In this document: in pieces, positions 9,361 through 17,597 of the stretch
How positions within the stretch are numbered: the stretch's first letter is position 1
Layout of the letters: every line of letters starts with the position of its first letter
IMG/VR virus record: IMGVR_UViG_3300025133_000401
Span: 1-32,022 of that record
From: a virus
Length of the DNA: 32,022 bases
Reading direction: 5' to 3' (one strand)
Made by a program: the position numbers and the translations under genes
Notes under the pieces: generated by a model
Told to the model about the DNA's origin: nothing
The model's input: only the letters and a program-made list of their open reading frames with translations
The model's database searches: none

Positions 9361-11739
9361 TTAAACCCTCTTCGTTTTGGCGATGAATATTCCTTCCCAT
9401 TCGGCGCTTTGAAGAGAACAAGGTAAATGGCTGTCGCTGGAAATAGTGACATCCACTTGGTGCGCTCCTGCTTTGACCGGGAAGGTAAACATGCCGTCGC
9501 TGATAGGGGCGCTACCAACCGGGTTTGTCCCTTCTCCCAATATTCTTCCTGTGAATTTGTATTCGAAAGTGTCCCGGTATTTAGGCGTTACCTCGACTTT
9601 GAAATACCCGGTATTAGCGTAGAGAATGCGCCACCGATTAAGCTGAAGCCGCCCATCTGTTCGCGCACTGTCCCCCCCACCAAACCCTGATGACTTCATG
9701 ATCTGCTCAGACATGCCATATGTGAACGTGAACACTGCCCCTATGTAGCAATCGTCGGCAGAATAGTCCCCGGTAACACGCAAGGTTGTGCTAGACGGGC
9801 GCGTGGGTATTGGGAGGATCTCACCCTGGTTACCGTCGAACCCGACACCACCTCCAGTGACGATACGGTAGTTTGATTCGCTAGGTTCCGTATGGGTGTA
9901 TGGAAGCGTCCAAGTTGTCCAGTGATTGGTGCTGTCATAAACACCTGTGATGGACTGTTTGCGATCAAGGTGGACTAGATACTCTAGGTCGTTTTCCGTG
10001 CGTTGGGATGAGAAGTCGAGTTTGTCTAGAAACATCCCACCGGTACGGTTCACTACCATGTACATTATGCCGTCGATGATATCGATACCTAGAATTTCAT
10101 CGCCATCATCAAACTCCCAATAAGACCATGACGATTGCAATTTATCATCACCGGCCCAATGGTAGCGGTAAACCCATACACGGTTATCGTAAGTACCATC
10201 CCCAACTACTAAGATACTATTAACGTCGGATGAACCAACGATCATACGCACACTATCAGAAGGGATCATGCTTGGTACATGAGCGGTAACCAGTGAGGCG
10301 TCTTTCAGCCCAGTGTTGTCCTGTTGTGCGAAATACTCCCGAAGTCCGGCCCAATCCCCGGCCTTTGTCACGAAGTACATGTCATGCCCACTTGTGATGG
10401 GCGCGATATCGGGGTTCATTGAGAACTCAGTCGATGGCTTCATCTGCACCGTATTCGGCGTAAGCACCTCACCGTCCGTGGATAGCGAGAACTGAACCCC
10501 ATGGGAGGTGAGGATCATCTGCTCATTCATTGGGACTGCGTGATGCAGGATAGAAACCTGTTGGTGGGTTGACGCAATATCTATCGGGTCTGTATCCAGC
10601 ACCGTAGTGACGGTCTCTGGCCAGAAATTGAAGAAGTCAGCAGTGCGCGACATAATGACGTTTTCATCAGCAAGGAACCCAAGGCGATTCCTGTAGAAAA
10701 ATACACCGTTTAGTTTTTCACCAATGAAGCTTGGGTCAGCAGCGGATACATCATCCCCAGCACCTCTACCATCCCAAGAGATCTCTTCAAATACAAAGGT
10801 ATCCAGTGCTGTCCGTACCAATTGATGCGGCATCTCACTGACATCGAAATTATCATCTAGCCCTGGCTTAACGGTTTCTTCCCAGTGCCCACCAGATGCA
10901 TTAGTGTCATCGATATATTTGACCCACCAATTATCATAGCTGTTGTCTTCTGTACCAGCGATCTCAATGGTGAACCCATCATACCCTCTCTTAGGCAGAT
11001 CCTTGAATTGTTGGGTTTTACCCTTCAACAGGATCATCCCACTTGAACCTTCACTATCGTAGGCTTCGATATCGAAGTCAGACCCATCCGTCTTCTTTAT
11101 GTAAATAACATTACCGTTCAGGGCCACGGAATACCCAGTAGCTCCCGCTACTAAATCATCATAAAGCTCTGACGCGATGTTCGTGGTCTGGATGTCTGTC
11201 GCATCAGTAGTACTAGTCGTGAATGATGCTTCCTCCGTCCCGTCCAGTTTGATCTGGTAGTAAGCACCGTAAGCCCCCTTGCTGACGTGTATCATCGCAT
11301 CTGGATCACGGTCTGCGGACGCTGCCCCAGATTTTGCAGTGGTCTTATCCCGGTTCACTAGTATCGTGTAGTCCGCGATTGACACGGCTCTCATACGGGA
11401 TACCTCAGAGGAGGTGGGCAGGTACCCCTTACCGTCTGGGTATGTAACTGTGCATGTGACGCCTGATGTGAGGTTGTAGACCTTGAGATCCCCATTCAAA
11501 ACAACCACAGCATACCGTTCACTTGAATCCCGGTTAATGAAATGGACGTATGCTCCTGAGAAATCGGAGGTAGACAATCTTGATACGTGTTCGGTTGGAG
11601 GCCTCTTCGACAACCCATCTACTAAAGATGATAATCCATTGATTTGCGTCTCGCATTGAGATGCTAATCTAAGGGTTGCAGGTTGCTGGCTGATCCCGTT
11701 CGTTAGATTGGGTAAGCTCCGACTTATCGGAGTCGCCAT
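9361..11739 (-). CDS. Tail tubular protein B (nozzle), T7 gp12-like
   Basis: This protein has 792 residues, almost the length of T7 gp12 (794). It begins MATPISRSLPNLTNGISQQP, the hallmark N terminus of this family. Other family-like segments include GVFFYRNRLGFLADENVIMS and the C-terminal FTGRILGEGT. Gp12 forms the six-fold nozzle at the tail tip, to which fibres attach. I choose the ATG at 11739, which overlaps the gp11 stop as TGATG; a GTG one codon earlier is also possible. It lies in the conserved order capsid, gp11, gp12. The identification is secure from start motif, length and position. Confidence 0.95.
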   Translation of the reverse strand: MATPISRSLPNLTNGISQQPATLRLASQCETQINGLSSLVDGLSKRPPTEHVSRLSTSDFSGAYVHFINRDSSERYAVVVLNGDLKVYNLTSGVTCTVTYPDGKGYLPTSSEVSRMRAVSIADYTILVNRDKTTAKSGAASADRDPDAMIHVSKGAYGAYYQIKLDGTEEASFTTSTTDATDIQTTNIASELYDDLVAGATGYSVALNGNVIYIKKTDGSDFDIEAYDSEGSSGMILLKGKTQQFKDLPKRGYDGFTIEIAGTEDNSYDNWWVKYIDDTNASGGHWEETVKPGLDDNFDVSEMPHQLVRTALDTFVFEEISWDGRGAGDDVSAADPSFIGEKLNGVFFYRNRLGFLADENVIMSRTADFFNFWPETVTTVLDTDPIDIASTHQQVSILHHAVPMNEQMILTSHGVQFSLSTDGEVLTPNTVQMKPSTEFSMNPDIAPITSGHDMYFVTKAGDWAGLREYFAQQDNTGLKDASLVTAHVPSMIPSDSVRMIVGSSDVNSILVVGDGTYDNRVWVYRYHWAGDDKLQSSWSYWEFDDGDEILGIDIIDGIMYMVVNRTGGMFLDKLDFSSQRTENDLEYLVHLDRKQSITGVYDSTNHWTTWTLPYTHTEPSESNYRIVTGGGVGFDGNQGEILPIPTRPSSTTLRVTGDYSADDCYIGAVFTFTYGMSEQIMKSSGFGGGDSARTDGRLQLNRWRILYANTGYFKVEVTPKYRDTFEYKFTGRILGEGTNPVGSAPISDGMFTFPVKAGAHQVDVTISSDSHLPCSLQSAEWEGIFIAKTKRV

Positions 11740-12332
11740 CACCAGCCACCATTGATCTTACGCTTTAGCGTATTGAAGGTAGTCAGGTTGGAGTACAAAG
11801 CATTGTAGTCTGATGTCGCTGAAATAAAATCTTCAAAGGATGCTTGGGAATCTCCAAGTCCCTTGATGATCGCCTCGTCTGGATCAGTCTGGAAAGTTTC
11901 GTGGTAGAACTCCACGGCTGATTGGTATATGAAGTACTGCCGTACCGGCTCTGGTAGCTCATCCCAGGAGTAGTGGCGCACTATATCGCAGTACATACTT
12001 GACTGTGTGAAGACGAAGGTATGGTTCTTCCGGTCCCACATCTTCGTTCCACGCTGCACAGCGTCTATTGAGATTGATGTGTGCGTCGGGTCAATACGTA
12101 AAGCGTCTGTTGGTACGGTAAACTCGCCGTCAACATTAGGGAGTAACTGGTATTTCTCATCTGTGTTGAAATGGTACCCCCGCGACTGCTCCCGCTTCGA
12201 CACCTGTCGTAGCGTTGTTTTCGCGCTCATCGCATCGGAAAGTTGGGGGTTGTCCAGATCATTGACAGGACTTTCTCCAATCGTCTTGAGGAGGAAGTTA
12301 ACCGCCTCCAGTTCCGTCGTTAATGATGTCAT
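11739..12332 (-). CDS. Tail tubular protein A (adaptor/gatekeeper), T7 gp11-like
   Basis: This gene encodes 197 residues (T7 gp11 has 196). It starts LTTELEAVNFLLKTIGESPV, a typical gp11 N terminus. It also contains SKREQSRGYHFNTDEKYQL and the family-like segment DELPEPVRQYFIYQSAVEFY. Gp11 forms a ring joining the portal to the nozzle. The ATG at 12332 has an AAAGGG ribosome binding site. The stop codon overlaps the start of gp12, indicating coupled translation of the two tail proteins. The family assignment is confident. Confidence 0.95.
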   Translation of the reverse strand: MTSLTTELEAVNFLLKTIGESPVNDLDNPQLSDAMSAKTTLRQVSKREQSRGYHFNTDEKYQLLPNVDGEFTVPTDALRIDPTHTSISIDAVQRGTKMWDRKNHTFVFTQSSMYCDIVRHYSWDELPEPVRQYFIYQSAVEFYHETFQTDPDEAIIKGLGDSQASFEDFISATSDYNALYSNLTTFNTLKRKINGGW

Positions 12333-12349
12333 CGGGGGTACCCTTTAGA

Positions 12350-12541
12350 TTATACCAGTGCGTTGATGGCGTCCCAGATCTTCCTGGCATCTTGGTTTGA
12401 CGCTTGAACCCGCACTTCATTACCGTTCTCGTCATCGAACGTCATCGAACCGTCCTCGTATCTGGCGAACGACAAACTTGCGGTGGAAGCCCCCTTCTTG
12501 ACCGTCAAGGTCGCGAGGGCTGTGTAAGTTTTTGCAACCAT
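12350..12541 (-). CDS. Small protein between capsid and tail genes, function unknown
   Basis: This gene encodes 63 residues with a good AGAGGAG ribosome binding site ahead of the ATG at 12541. It lies directly after the strong terminator that follows the capsid gene, so its expression depends on readthrough, as for the genes downstream of T phi in T7. The sequence is compact and beta-rich (LATLTVKKGASTASLSFARY, then DGSMTFDDENGNEVRV), followed by a short helix. A small capsid decoration or head-completion protein is conceivable from its place, but I recognise no family. The gene is likely real given its ribosome binding site and tight packing against gp11. Confidence 0.6.
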   Translation of the reverse strand: MVAKTYTALATLTVKKGASTASLSFARYEDGSMTFDDENGNEVRVQASNQDARKIWDAINALV

Positions 12542-12558
12542 GATGGTTGTCTCCTCTT

Positions 12559-12613
12559 CAAAAGAAAAAAATGGGAGACCCAGTGCTCAATGAAGAACAT
12601 GGGTCTCCCATTT
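12559..12613 (-). terminator. Strong intrinsic terminator after the capsid gene (T phi-like)
   Basis: A perfect 14-bp inverted repeat (arms 12569-12582 and 12600-12613, core TGGGAGACCCA) has a 17-base loop. On the minus strand it is followed by a run of T residues interrupted by one C (TTTTTTTCTTTT when the end of the stem is counted). It lies 40 bases beyond the capsid stop codon, the position of T phi in T7. Confidence 0.93.
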
Positions 12614-12652
12614 AGTTGGAGCGGTACTGCTACTGCTACCTGAGTTTTAGCT

Positions 12653-13597
12653 CTAGGCTACGCTCAAGGTAGTGGCGCACTCAGGACGGAGGATGCCGTG
12701 ACCAAGCAAGTACTTGGCGACAGTCAAGGTGCCCTGCCAACGCTCCATATACGGATCACTGCCGATCTTCAGATCACGCAGCTTCACCGTACCAACTGCC
12801 TTCTTTTGCCAACAGGCTACGGCTACGTCGGTGTTGTCGTAAGTGTAGGTGTTCACCTCACCACTGACGCCAGCGTAGTCGTCCTGGGGCAGAAGGTTGG
12901 TTTTAAGCAACTCAATGTCTGCGACCTTGGCGATTTGAGCTTTCGCCAGATCACCATTGTTGGAGGTCCAATCACGGTCAATGAACTTGGTGTTCTGCGC
13001 CAGCAAGTAGTACTGAGCAGGGAGCATCGCGCAATATCGATCTTCACCAGGAATATCATCACCATCCATGGTCTCAGCAACGTCGAAAAGCCCACCCGCA
13101 AGGATATCGGAATCAGTGCGGTAAGACGCATTGACAAGGTCCGTACCAGCAGGAGCGCCGGTCACAGTTGGGGTAGACGTAGACGCAGCAAGGATAGCCA
13201 TTCGCAGCACGTTCTTGTCGAACGTGGTTGCGAGAGCTTCACCCGCTTCGAAGCTATAGATCGAACGATAATCGAAGTGAGAGATTGCCTCATCAATGTC
13301 TGGAATAAACACATCAGAGATCAACTTACTGTCGATTGAGATGGTACGCTCGTTCGCGTTGCTGGCTTGTCCAGTGATCTCTTCACCGGGAACGTGATAG
13401 GCCGCACTTACACGCCAAGTGGCAGGGAATTGCGCTGACTTGCCGTGTTGGATTGTGCGCTCAATATGCCGCCCCTTGGTGATGGTTTTCTGTGCAAACG
13501 CAGTAAGCACTTCACCGCCATACACTTCAAGGAAGTTGGCTAGGGCATTACCAGCACCATTGGCTTGGCCTACCCTAATGTTTGTCATATCAGCCAT
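12653..13597 (-). CDS. Major capsid protein, T7 gp10-like
   Basis: I place the start at the ATG at 13597, giving 314 residues (MADMTNIRVGQANGAGNALA). The upstream AAAGGG supports it, and the alternative upstream start would only add 15 unlike residues. Family-like segments include FLEVYGGEVLTAFAQKTI, SAQFPATWRVSAAYHVPGEE and the conserved DDIPGEDRYCAMLPAQYYLL before the last third. This is the HK97-fold shell protein, of which many copies build the head. It lies between the scaffold and tail genes and is flanked by terminators on both sides, so it forms its own transcription unit or shares readthrough. I see no slippery site for a longer gp10B-like form. Identification is secure. Confidence 0.95.
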   Translation of the reverse strand: MADMTNIRVGQANGAGNALANFLEVYGGEVLTAFAQKTITKGRHIERTIQHGKSAQFPATWRVSAAYHVPGEEITGQASNANERTISIDSKLISDVFIPDIDEAISHFDYRSIYSFEAGEALATTFDKNVLRMAILAASTSTPTVTGAPAGTDLVNASYRTDSDILAGGLFDVAETMDGDDIPGEDRYCAMLPAQYYLLAQNTKFIDRDWTSNNGDLAKAQIAKVADIELLKTNLLPQDDYAGVSGEVNTYTYDNTDVAVACWQKKAVGTVKLRDLKIGSDPYMERWQGTLTVAKYLLGHGILRPECATTLSVA

Positions 13598-13741
13598 AAA
13601 TATTGGCCCTTTGCTGTTGAAGGAAAACGACTCCAACCGCACGTATCACTTGATTGTTCCGGTCCCTCTGGCCTCGACCTTGGATTATCGGAGTTCTCGT
13701 TGGCGTATGGTTTGGAAATTTGTCCGGTAAAATGGACTAAT
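13598..13741 (-). promoter_or_regulatory. Capsid leader region, promoter expected but not clearly seen
   Basis: This 144-base gap separates the terminator behind the scaffold gene from the capsid start. T7 has its strongest late promoter (phi 10) in this position. The best partial match to the promoter sequence found elsewhere in this window is TTTTACCGGACA near 13709-13736, which shares the upstream half (TTACC then GACA) but lacks the CACCATAGG half. I see no open frame with a ribosome binding site here. A promoter is inferred from context only. Confidence 0.3.
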
Positions 13742-13776
13742 AAAAAAATGGGAGGGCTACTTCATTCACCCTCCCA
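13742..13776 (-). terminator. Intrinsic terminator between scaffold and capsid genes
   Basis: An 8-bp GC-rich stem (arms 13749-13756 and 13769-13776, TGGGAGGG against CCCTCCCA) with a 12-base loop is followed on the minus strand by seven T residues (13748-13742). It starts 12 bases after the scaffold stop codon and should reduce transcription entering the capsid gene. Confidence 0.9.
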
Positions 13777-13788
13777 ATAACCTATTCA

Positions 13789-14523
13789 CTATCCGAATAG
13801 ATTTGAACGTGCCAGTTTTGACTGCACGTCCTGTTGATAGGCCGGATCTTCCCGATACCGCTTATCACGCATAGCAGCCACCACTTCATTTTGGGATCGA
13901 AATACATCCCCAGCGGCACGACTACCCGTCTTATTACCCTGGATTAACCCAGGTTCCGCATCGCCCCTCATACGGGCGCTCATTGCTCGTATCGCAAACT
14001 CAGTAGCTGCCGGGTTATCCCCCTGCACAACATCATTATAACTTTCGACTTCATCGACACTGAGGTTAGACCTCATCCAGTTGCCCATCTCAGTGTACGC
14101 AGCGGCACCTCCCACAACATCCATCATGCGATTGGTTGCAGCAGTCGCTGTCGCGGTTTGACCATTGATGTATTGGTCAACCATGGCGCGGTCTATACCT
14201 ACTGCTTCAAGTTTACTGTAAGTAGTATCCGCTAACACGCCGGTAGCTTCCCACTCGTTCGTGGCATCCTGGATGGGATTGCCACTAGGTGGTGGTGGGG
14301 TTGTAGCAGCATCCGACTGCTCCCCGGCAGGGGCACCCTCCTGTGGTCCCTGTTTTAGCTTAGTGTACTCAGCCTGGAGAGATTGGTAGGAGGCTAACAT
14401 ATCTTCCCCGGTTTGGAATTGCTCCGGGAGCCAACCTGGACGGCCCTCTGTGGGCGCGTTGTCAGTAGAGGTAGGTGCGTTACCACCGGCCTCAAGGTTC
14501 TCAGTGTTAACTTCGATCTCCAT
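13789..14523 (-). CDS. Capsid assembly scaffolding protein, T7 gp9-like
   Basis: This 244-residue acidic protein lies just before the capsid gene. It carries the segment RPGWLPEQFQTGEDMLASYQSL, typical of T7-like scaffolds, followed by a coiled-coil-like AEYTKLKQ. A low-complexity Pro/Gly/Ala linker follows, then a helical domain and a basic C-terminal tail (RYREDPAYQQDVQSKLARSN), the part that usually contacts the capsid protein. T7 gp9 is longer (307 residues). It drives procapsid assembly and is lost during maturation. The ATG at 14523 overlaps the stop of the upstream gene (TAATG). The call is supported by position, motif and composition. Confidence 0.9.
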   Translation of the reverse strand: MEIEVNTENLEAGGNAPTSTDNAPTEGRPGWLPEQFQTGEDMLASYQSLQAEYTKLKQGPQEGAPAGEQSDAATTPPPPSGNPIQDATNEWEATGVLADTTYSKLEAVGIDRAMVDQYINGQTATATAATNRMMDVVGGAAAYTEMGNWMRSNLSVDEVESYNDVVQGDNPAATEFAIRAMSARMRGDAEPGLIQGNKTGSRAAGDVFRSQNEVVAAMRDKRYREDPAYQQDVQSKLARSNLFG

Positions 14524-14831
14524 TAGAACCGCCTCACCGTTGTGCCTTCACCCCGATTAATCAAGATGTCACCACGGTCATTCTTCATAGTCACTTTCAA
14601 ATTAGTAGAACGTACATTTGGCAAGATGCGGTTGTCGTTTACATCCCCACCCTCTGCACCAGCGGGTTCTTGTCGAGCACCTACAATGTCTTTGTTCGCC
14701 TCTTGTTGAGCCTGGAGGTCGCGATGCATCTTATTTTCAGCTTCTAGGGCCTCCATACGCTTCTTCATCTCCACCATGTCATCTGGTGTAGCGGTAGGCG
14801 TCTTTAGTTCAAGCGGCTTGGCTTTCCCCAT
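14523..14831 (-). CDS. Small coiled-coil protein between portal and scaffold, function unknown
   Basis: This gene encodes 102 residues and starts inside the last 23 bases of the portal gene at an ATG at 14831. Residues 17-48 form a charged helix with a heptad-like pattern (DDMVEMKKRMEALEAENKMH), likely a coiled coil. The C-terminal third is basic with short beta strands (NLKVTMKNDRGDILINRGEG). It ends in a TAATG overlap with the scaffold gene. Its place in the head operon and its overlaps on both sides suggest a head assembly role, perhaps helping portal or scaffold. I recognise no named family. It is almost certainly translated. Confidence 0.7.
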   Translation of the reverse strand: MGKAKPLELKTPTATPDDMVEMKKRMEALEAENKMHRDLQAQQEANKDIVGARQEPAGAEGGDVNDNRILPNVRSTNLKVTMKNDRGDILINRGEGTTVRRF

Positions 14832-16392
14832 TATTTGAAATCTCCTGTTGTTGTTGCATCATTTGACCAGCTTGGTTCACAGCGTTTGGCCCAAGTTCCT
14901 GCACCATTTGCATCATTTGAGCCTGTTGCTGTTCAGCCTGGATTTCCTCATCGGACTTAAATAGGCCCTCAGTATCAACTCCTCTAGCCGTGAATATACG
15001 TGTGGCTAGGTCACCTAGATTAACTCGCTGGCCGATCTCAGGTGGTAGGTTTTGTAAAATTGCTAGATCTTCTAGTGCGGAGCGGAGGTTGGTGATGTCC
15101 TGCCCACGCCCTAACGCTTCAACGCCTGTCACTATGATAGGCTTGATGTCATCTTTGGGCAGTTTCGGGATGCGTCCCTTCCCCTCCAGCCGCCATTGAA
15201 GGCGCTTGATAAATGGTAGCTGTAATTCTTGTGACAGCAAGGAGTACACACCACCAAGACTATCCTCCAATTCAGAAGCGATAAAACGGATCTCTTCAGC
15301 CGTTACACGTTCTGCGTCCCGCACCGCTTGCGTGGATAGAAGGAAGGCAAGGTTAAGGCGCTGCTCAATGCCAACTGCTTGGGTTTGAGCGACACGTATA
15401 TCAATGCCCTTATCTGCTTGCCATGTGGTCAAGTCATTTTCAAGGTCACCAGTGATTATGGCCCCGTTCTCCGCTTTCGCGAAGTCCTTGATCTTGGTCT
15501 TACTGTTTGGTCTTTTACCAATAACCACTTTAGCGGCAATTGCAGCACCTTCCACAATGGTCTGGGATAGGCCCTCCAACGATTGGAGATCACCGTAGTA
15601 CTCTTCTACATATCCCCTACCATAATCCTCATTAGAGATCGCTGACCAACGCAATGCCATGAAGGGGCACCGGTCCCTCTTATATGACCCGGTATTTACG
15701 ACAAGTCCCGTAACCTCCTGCTCCATCTCCCACTTACCCTCATCGGATAAATAAGTTCTAGTGTACAGAGGCAGATCCTTATCAACGCCCGTGTGCTCTT
15801 CGATGTCTTCAGACAGTTGATCAGCTATTTCACCTGGGAGAGTTTTCCTATCCAGGTACTCCACAGTGATGACCTCTAGGAGGTTACCTTCTGCATCTCT
15901 ACGGGCGACAAAACGATCCAGGTGGAACACTCTGATATTGGTGCCTTTAGTAGGCATGAAGAGCAGGACATTACCTGCAACAATTAGATGCTTTAACGAC
16001 TCCACTAAATCAACCCGATAGCCGGATTCAGCATCATTAAATTCTGTTTGCAAGGCACGTTCTATTTTGCCCAAACCCTTCTCAACTTCCGCCCTCATGC
16101 CCTCTTGCTGGGTCAATTCTTCCAGCGTGAAGTCATCGATCTGAAATCGGAAGAAGGGGATGTTCGCAGGGAACGCTGCGAGGAGCATCTTGGCAGCTAG
16201 ATTGTTTACGCCACGGGCACCCACACTCTGCCATGGTGTAGAGAACGATTGTGTTTTGTCATGCCCTTCGGGCGGCAACAGACCTGGGATCGTCAGCTTC
16301 GATGCTTCTCTTGCACGATCCAGGAATGGCCGTCGATTGTTCTCTAGTTTCGCGTATCTAGAGGCTATTACGCCTTCTTCGGATTTGTTCAT
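14809..16392 (-). CDS. Portal (head-tail connector) protein, T7 gp8-like
   Basis: This protein has 527 residues, near the T7 gp8 length (536). Family-like segments include RRPFLDRAREASKLTIPGLL near the start, GARGVNNLAAKMLLAAFPAN, a central RSAISNEDYGRGYVEEYYGDL region (from about residue 249) and ERVTAEEIRFIASELEDSLG, the long clip/stem helix. The C terminus is Gln and Met rich (QQQAQMMQMVQ). Twelve copies form the ring through which DNA enters and leaves. The start overlaps the stop of the upstream gene in an ATGA junction. Identification is secure. Confidence 0.95.
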   Translation of the reverse strand: MNKSEEGVIASRYAKLENNRRPFLDRAREASKLTIPGLLPPEGHDKTQSFSTPWQSVGARGVNNLAAKMLLAAFPANIPFFRFQIDDFTLEELTQQEGMRAEVEKGLGKIERALQTEFNDAESGYRVDLVESLKHLIVAGNVLLFMPTKGTNIRVFHLDRFVARRDAEGNLLEVITVEYLDRKTLPGEIADQLSEDIEEHTGVDKDLPLYTRTYLSDEGKWEMEQEVTGLVVNTGSYKRDRCPFMALRWSAISNEDYGRGYVEEYYGDLQSLEGLSQTIVEGAAIAAKVVIGKRPNSKTKIKDFAKAENGAIITGDLENDLTTWQADKGIDIRVAQTQAVGIEQRLNLAFLLSTQAVRDAERVTAEEIRFIASELEDSLGGVYSLLSQELQLPFIKRLQWRLEGKGRIPKLPKDDIKPIIVTGVEALGRGQDITNLRSALEDLAILQNLPPEIGQRVNLGDLATRIFTARGVDTEGLFKSDEEIQAEQQQAQMMQMVQELGPNAVNQAGQMMQQQQEISNNGESQAA

Positions 16393-16949
16393 ACCGCAAG
16401 CCTACTCTTGCCCCGCTTCCCGGCGCTGACTGACAACCGGTCACTATCACGAACCATCTTACCTCGACCACGTCTTGTCGCGCCGCCAAGTGGGGAAGCT
16501 CCCACCTCTGGTTCCGGTTCCGGTTCAGCCAAAGGGATTACAAGGGCCATATCATCCAACTCTCGTTGGCTGGGACCACCTATATCACCTTGGGGGCCGG
16601 AAGATCCTTGGGCTGCATTGCTCGAAACGGCTGCTGTCGTCTGGCCATTGTCTGGCCCCCCTGGCTGTCCATTGACGGTGCCGAAGGAGTTACTATCCGG
16701 GTTCTCCGTTGCATCAACTGTCGCAATGGCTGCTTGAGAATTGGCAATAGAGTTCGCGGCGGCGGCAGTAGCTGCTGCGATATCTGGGTTGGCGGCATCA
16801 TTTGCAGTCGTGCTAGCATTTGCAGCATTTGCAGCAGCGGCACTATTCGCGTTTGATTGCGCCTGTGCAGTCTCAGTCTGATCAACCGTGTCTATCGCAG
16901 CAGCGGCGTTAGCATCGCCGTCGCCGCCACCTCCACCACCACCGCACAT
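16389..16949 (-). CDS. Ala/Asn-rich low-complexity protein with MCGGGG start, function unknown
   Basis: This gene encodes 186 residues. It opens with Met-Cys followed by seven Gly, then has a long Ala, Asn and Thr-rich stretch (about residues 12-100), a Pro/Gly segment and a PEPEPEPE run (about 142-150). It ends in a strongly basic tail (RRGRGKMVRDSDRLSVSAG and beyond). It overlaps the previous stop as TAATG and the portal start as ATGA, so it is translated within the head operon. The layout is shared with the next upstream gene and suggests a virion or head-assembly role. The Cys at position 2 is not a normal lipobox because there is no hydrophobic signal before it. No family is recognised. 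Confidence 0.65.
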   Translation of the reverse strand: MCGGGGGGGDGDANAAAAIDTVDQTETAQAQSNANSAAAANAANASTTANDAANPDIAAATAAAANSIANSQAAIATVDATENPDSNSFGTVNGQPGGPDNGQTTAAVSSNAAQGSSGPQGDIGGPSQRELDDMALVIPLAEPEPEPEVGASPLGGATRRGRGKMVRDSDRLSVSAGKRGKSRLAV

Positions 16950-17179
16950 TACTGCACCACTAATCCGCTGGCCTTGTTAGCCTTCGGATCGCCGCCTACA
17001 GCTAGATCGACCTTCAGAGCGTTACGGCCTTTCTTCTTCGCCACCACACTTTTGTCCTGTTTCTTAGCGTCATCGCCAATCACAGGCGTTAACGGCTCCT
17101 CGCGTGGGGGAGCGGGAGGACGGACAACGGGGGGCGGGGGCGGGGCGGGTGAACTTTTATTCGAACCACCTATACACAT
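16949..17179 (-). CDS. Pro-rich small protein with MCIGG start, function unknown
   Basis: This gene encodes 76 residues, starting MCIGGSNKSSPAPPPPPVVR, followed by a Pro-rich region to about residue 33 and a basic Lys-rich C-terminal half (KKKGRNALKVDLAVGG). Short proteins with an MC or MG start, a polyproline run and a basic end are found near portal genes in other tailed phages by my recollection, but without a firm function. It is the first gene of the virion block, behind a candidate phage promoter, and its stop overlaps the next start. The ribosome binding site AGAGG at about -8 lies in a short potential hairpin (GAGAGGATCTC), which could tune translation. Confidence 0.65.
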   Translation of the reverse strand: MCIGGSNKSSPAPPPPPVVRPPAPPREEPLTPVIGDDAKKQDKSVVAKKKGRNALKVDLAVGGDPKANKASGLVVQ

Positions 17180-17276
17180 GGGAGATCCTCTCTATTTAGA
17201 CCCCCCAGGAAAAGAAAAGGCGTTGCCCTCACTGCGCGAAATATATCGCACTTGTGAGGACAACTGGAGCAGGAGG
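17180..17276 (-). promoter_or_regulatory. 5' leader of the virion transcript
   Basis: These bases lie between the candidate start of transcription and the first virion gene. No open frame with a ribosome binding site is seen. The transcript would begin GGAGACCTCC, much like the GGGAGACC start of T7 late transcripts. Near the 3' end a short GAGA/TCTC stem includes the ribosome binding site of the next gene. Confidence 0.4.
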
Positions 17277-17278
17277 TC

Positions 17279-17297
17279 TCCTATGGTGGGGGGTAAT
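17279..17297 (-). promoter_or_regulatory. Candidate phage RNA polymerase promoter before the virion genes
   Basis: The minus strand reads ATTACCCCCCACCATAGGA. It shares 17 of 19 positions with the site behind the RNA polymerase gene (26614-26632). The CACCATAGGA half resembles the T7 promoter CACTATAGGGA around +1, which places initiation at the G at 17281. The position, between the DNA metabolism block and the head genes, is where T7 has phi 6.5. The function is inferred from the repeated sequence and location. Confidence 0.75.
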
Positions 17298-17321
17298 TAT
17301 CAGAATGGCTGAAAACTGCTA

Positions 17322-17597
17322 TCAAGGAAAAGGGACATCAATAACACTCTCGCCTCGCAGTTCAGCCTTCCTTCGGCGCAAGTAAGAGATTGCCTTGTCC
17401 AGGTCTTCCTCCCCATTCTTTTCATCCGCCCTCATCGCATATTTGATCACGTTACCAAGCCAGAATGAGAGCTTGTTTTTCATGATAAATTCCAGGGGCT
17501 GTATCTCGTATTGGGCGTAATGATGTGGGTTGTAAACAGTGTCGTTATTCTTTTTATTTCCAGGGAGGTCTCTCAGGTAGTGGTAGTTGGCATCCAT
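17322..17597 (-). CDS. DUF3310 family protein (T7 gp1.7-like nucleotide kinase family)
   Basis: This gene encodes 91 residues. The pattern NPHHYAQYEIQPLEFI, FWLGNVIKYAMRADEKNG, EEDLDKAISYLRRRK is the DUF3310 signature. The family includes T7 gp1.7, which was shown to phosphorylate dGMP and dTMP; gp1.7 itself is about twice this length. A role in nucleotide supply fits the neighbouring exonuclease and ribonucleotide reductase, but kinase activity cannot be assumed for the short form. The ATG at 17597 has an AGAGGAAC ribosome binding site inside the end of the exonuclease gene (25-base overlap). It is the last gene before the candidate virion promoter. Confidence 0.85.
   Translation of the reverse strand: MDANYHYLRDLPGNKKNNDTVYNPHHYAQYEIQPLEFIMKNKLSFWLGNVIKYAMRADEKNGEEDLDKAISYLRRRKAELRGESVIDVPFP

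Noticed and set aside
16389-16949. Lipoprotein reading of the MCGGGG protein
   Set aside because: Cys at position 2 has no preceding hydrophobic signal segment or lipobox.
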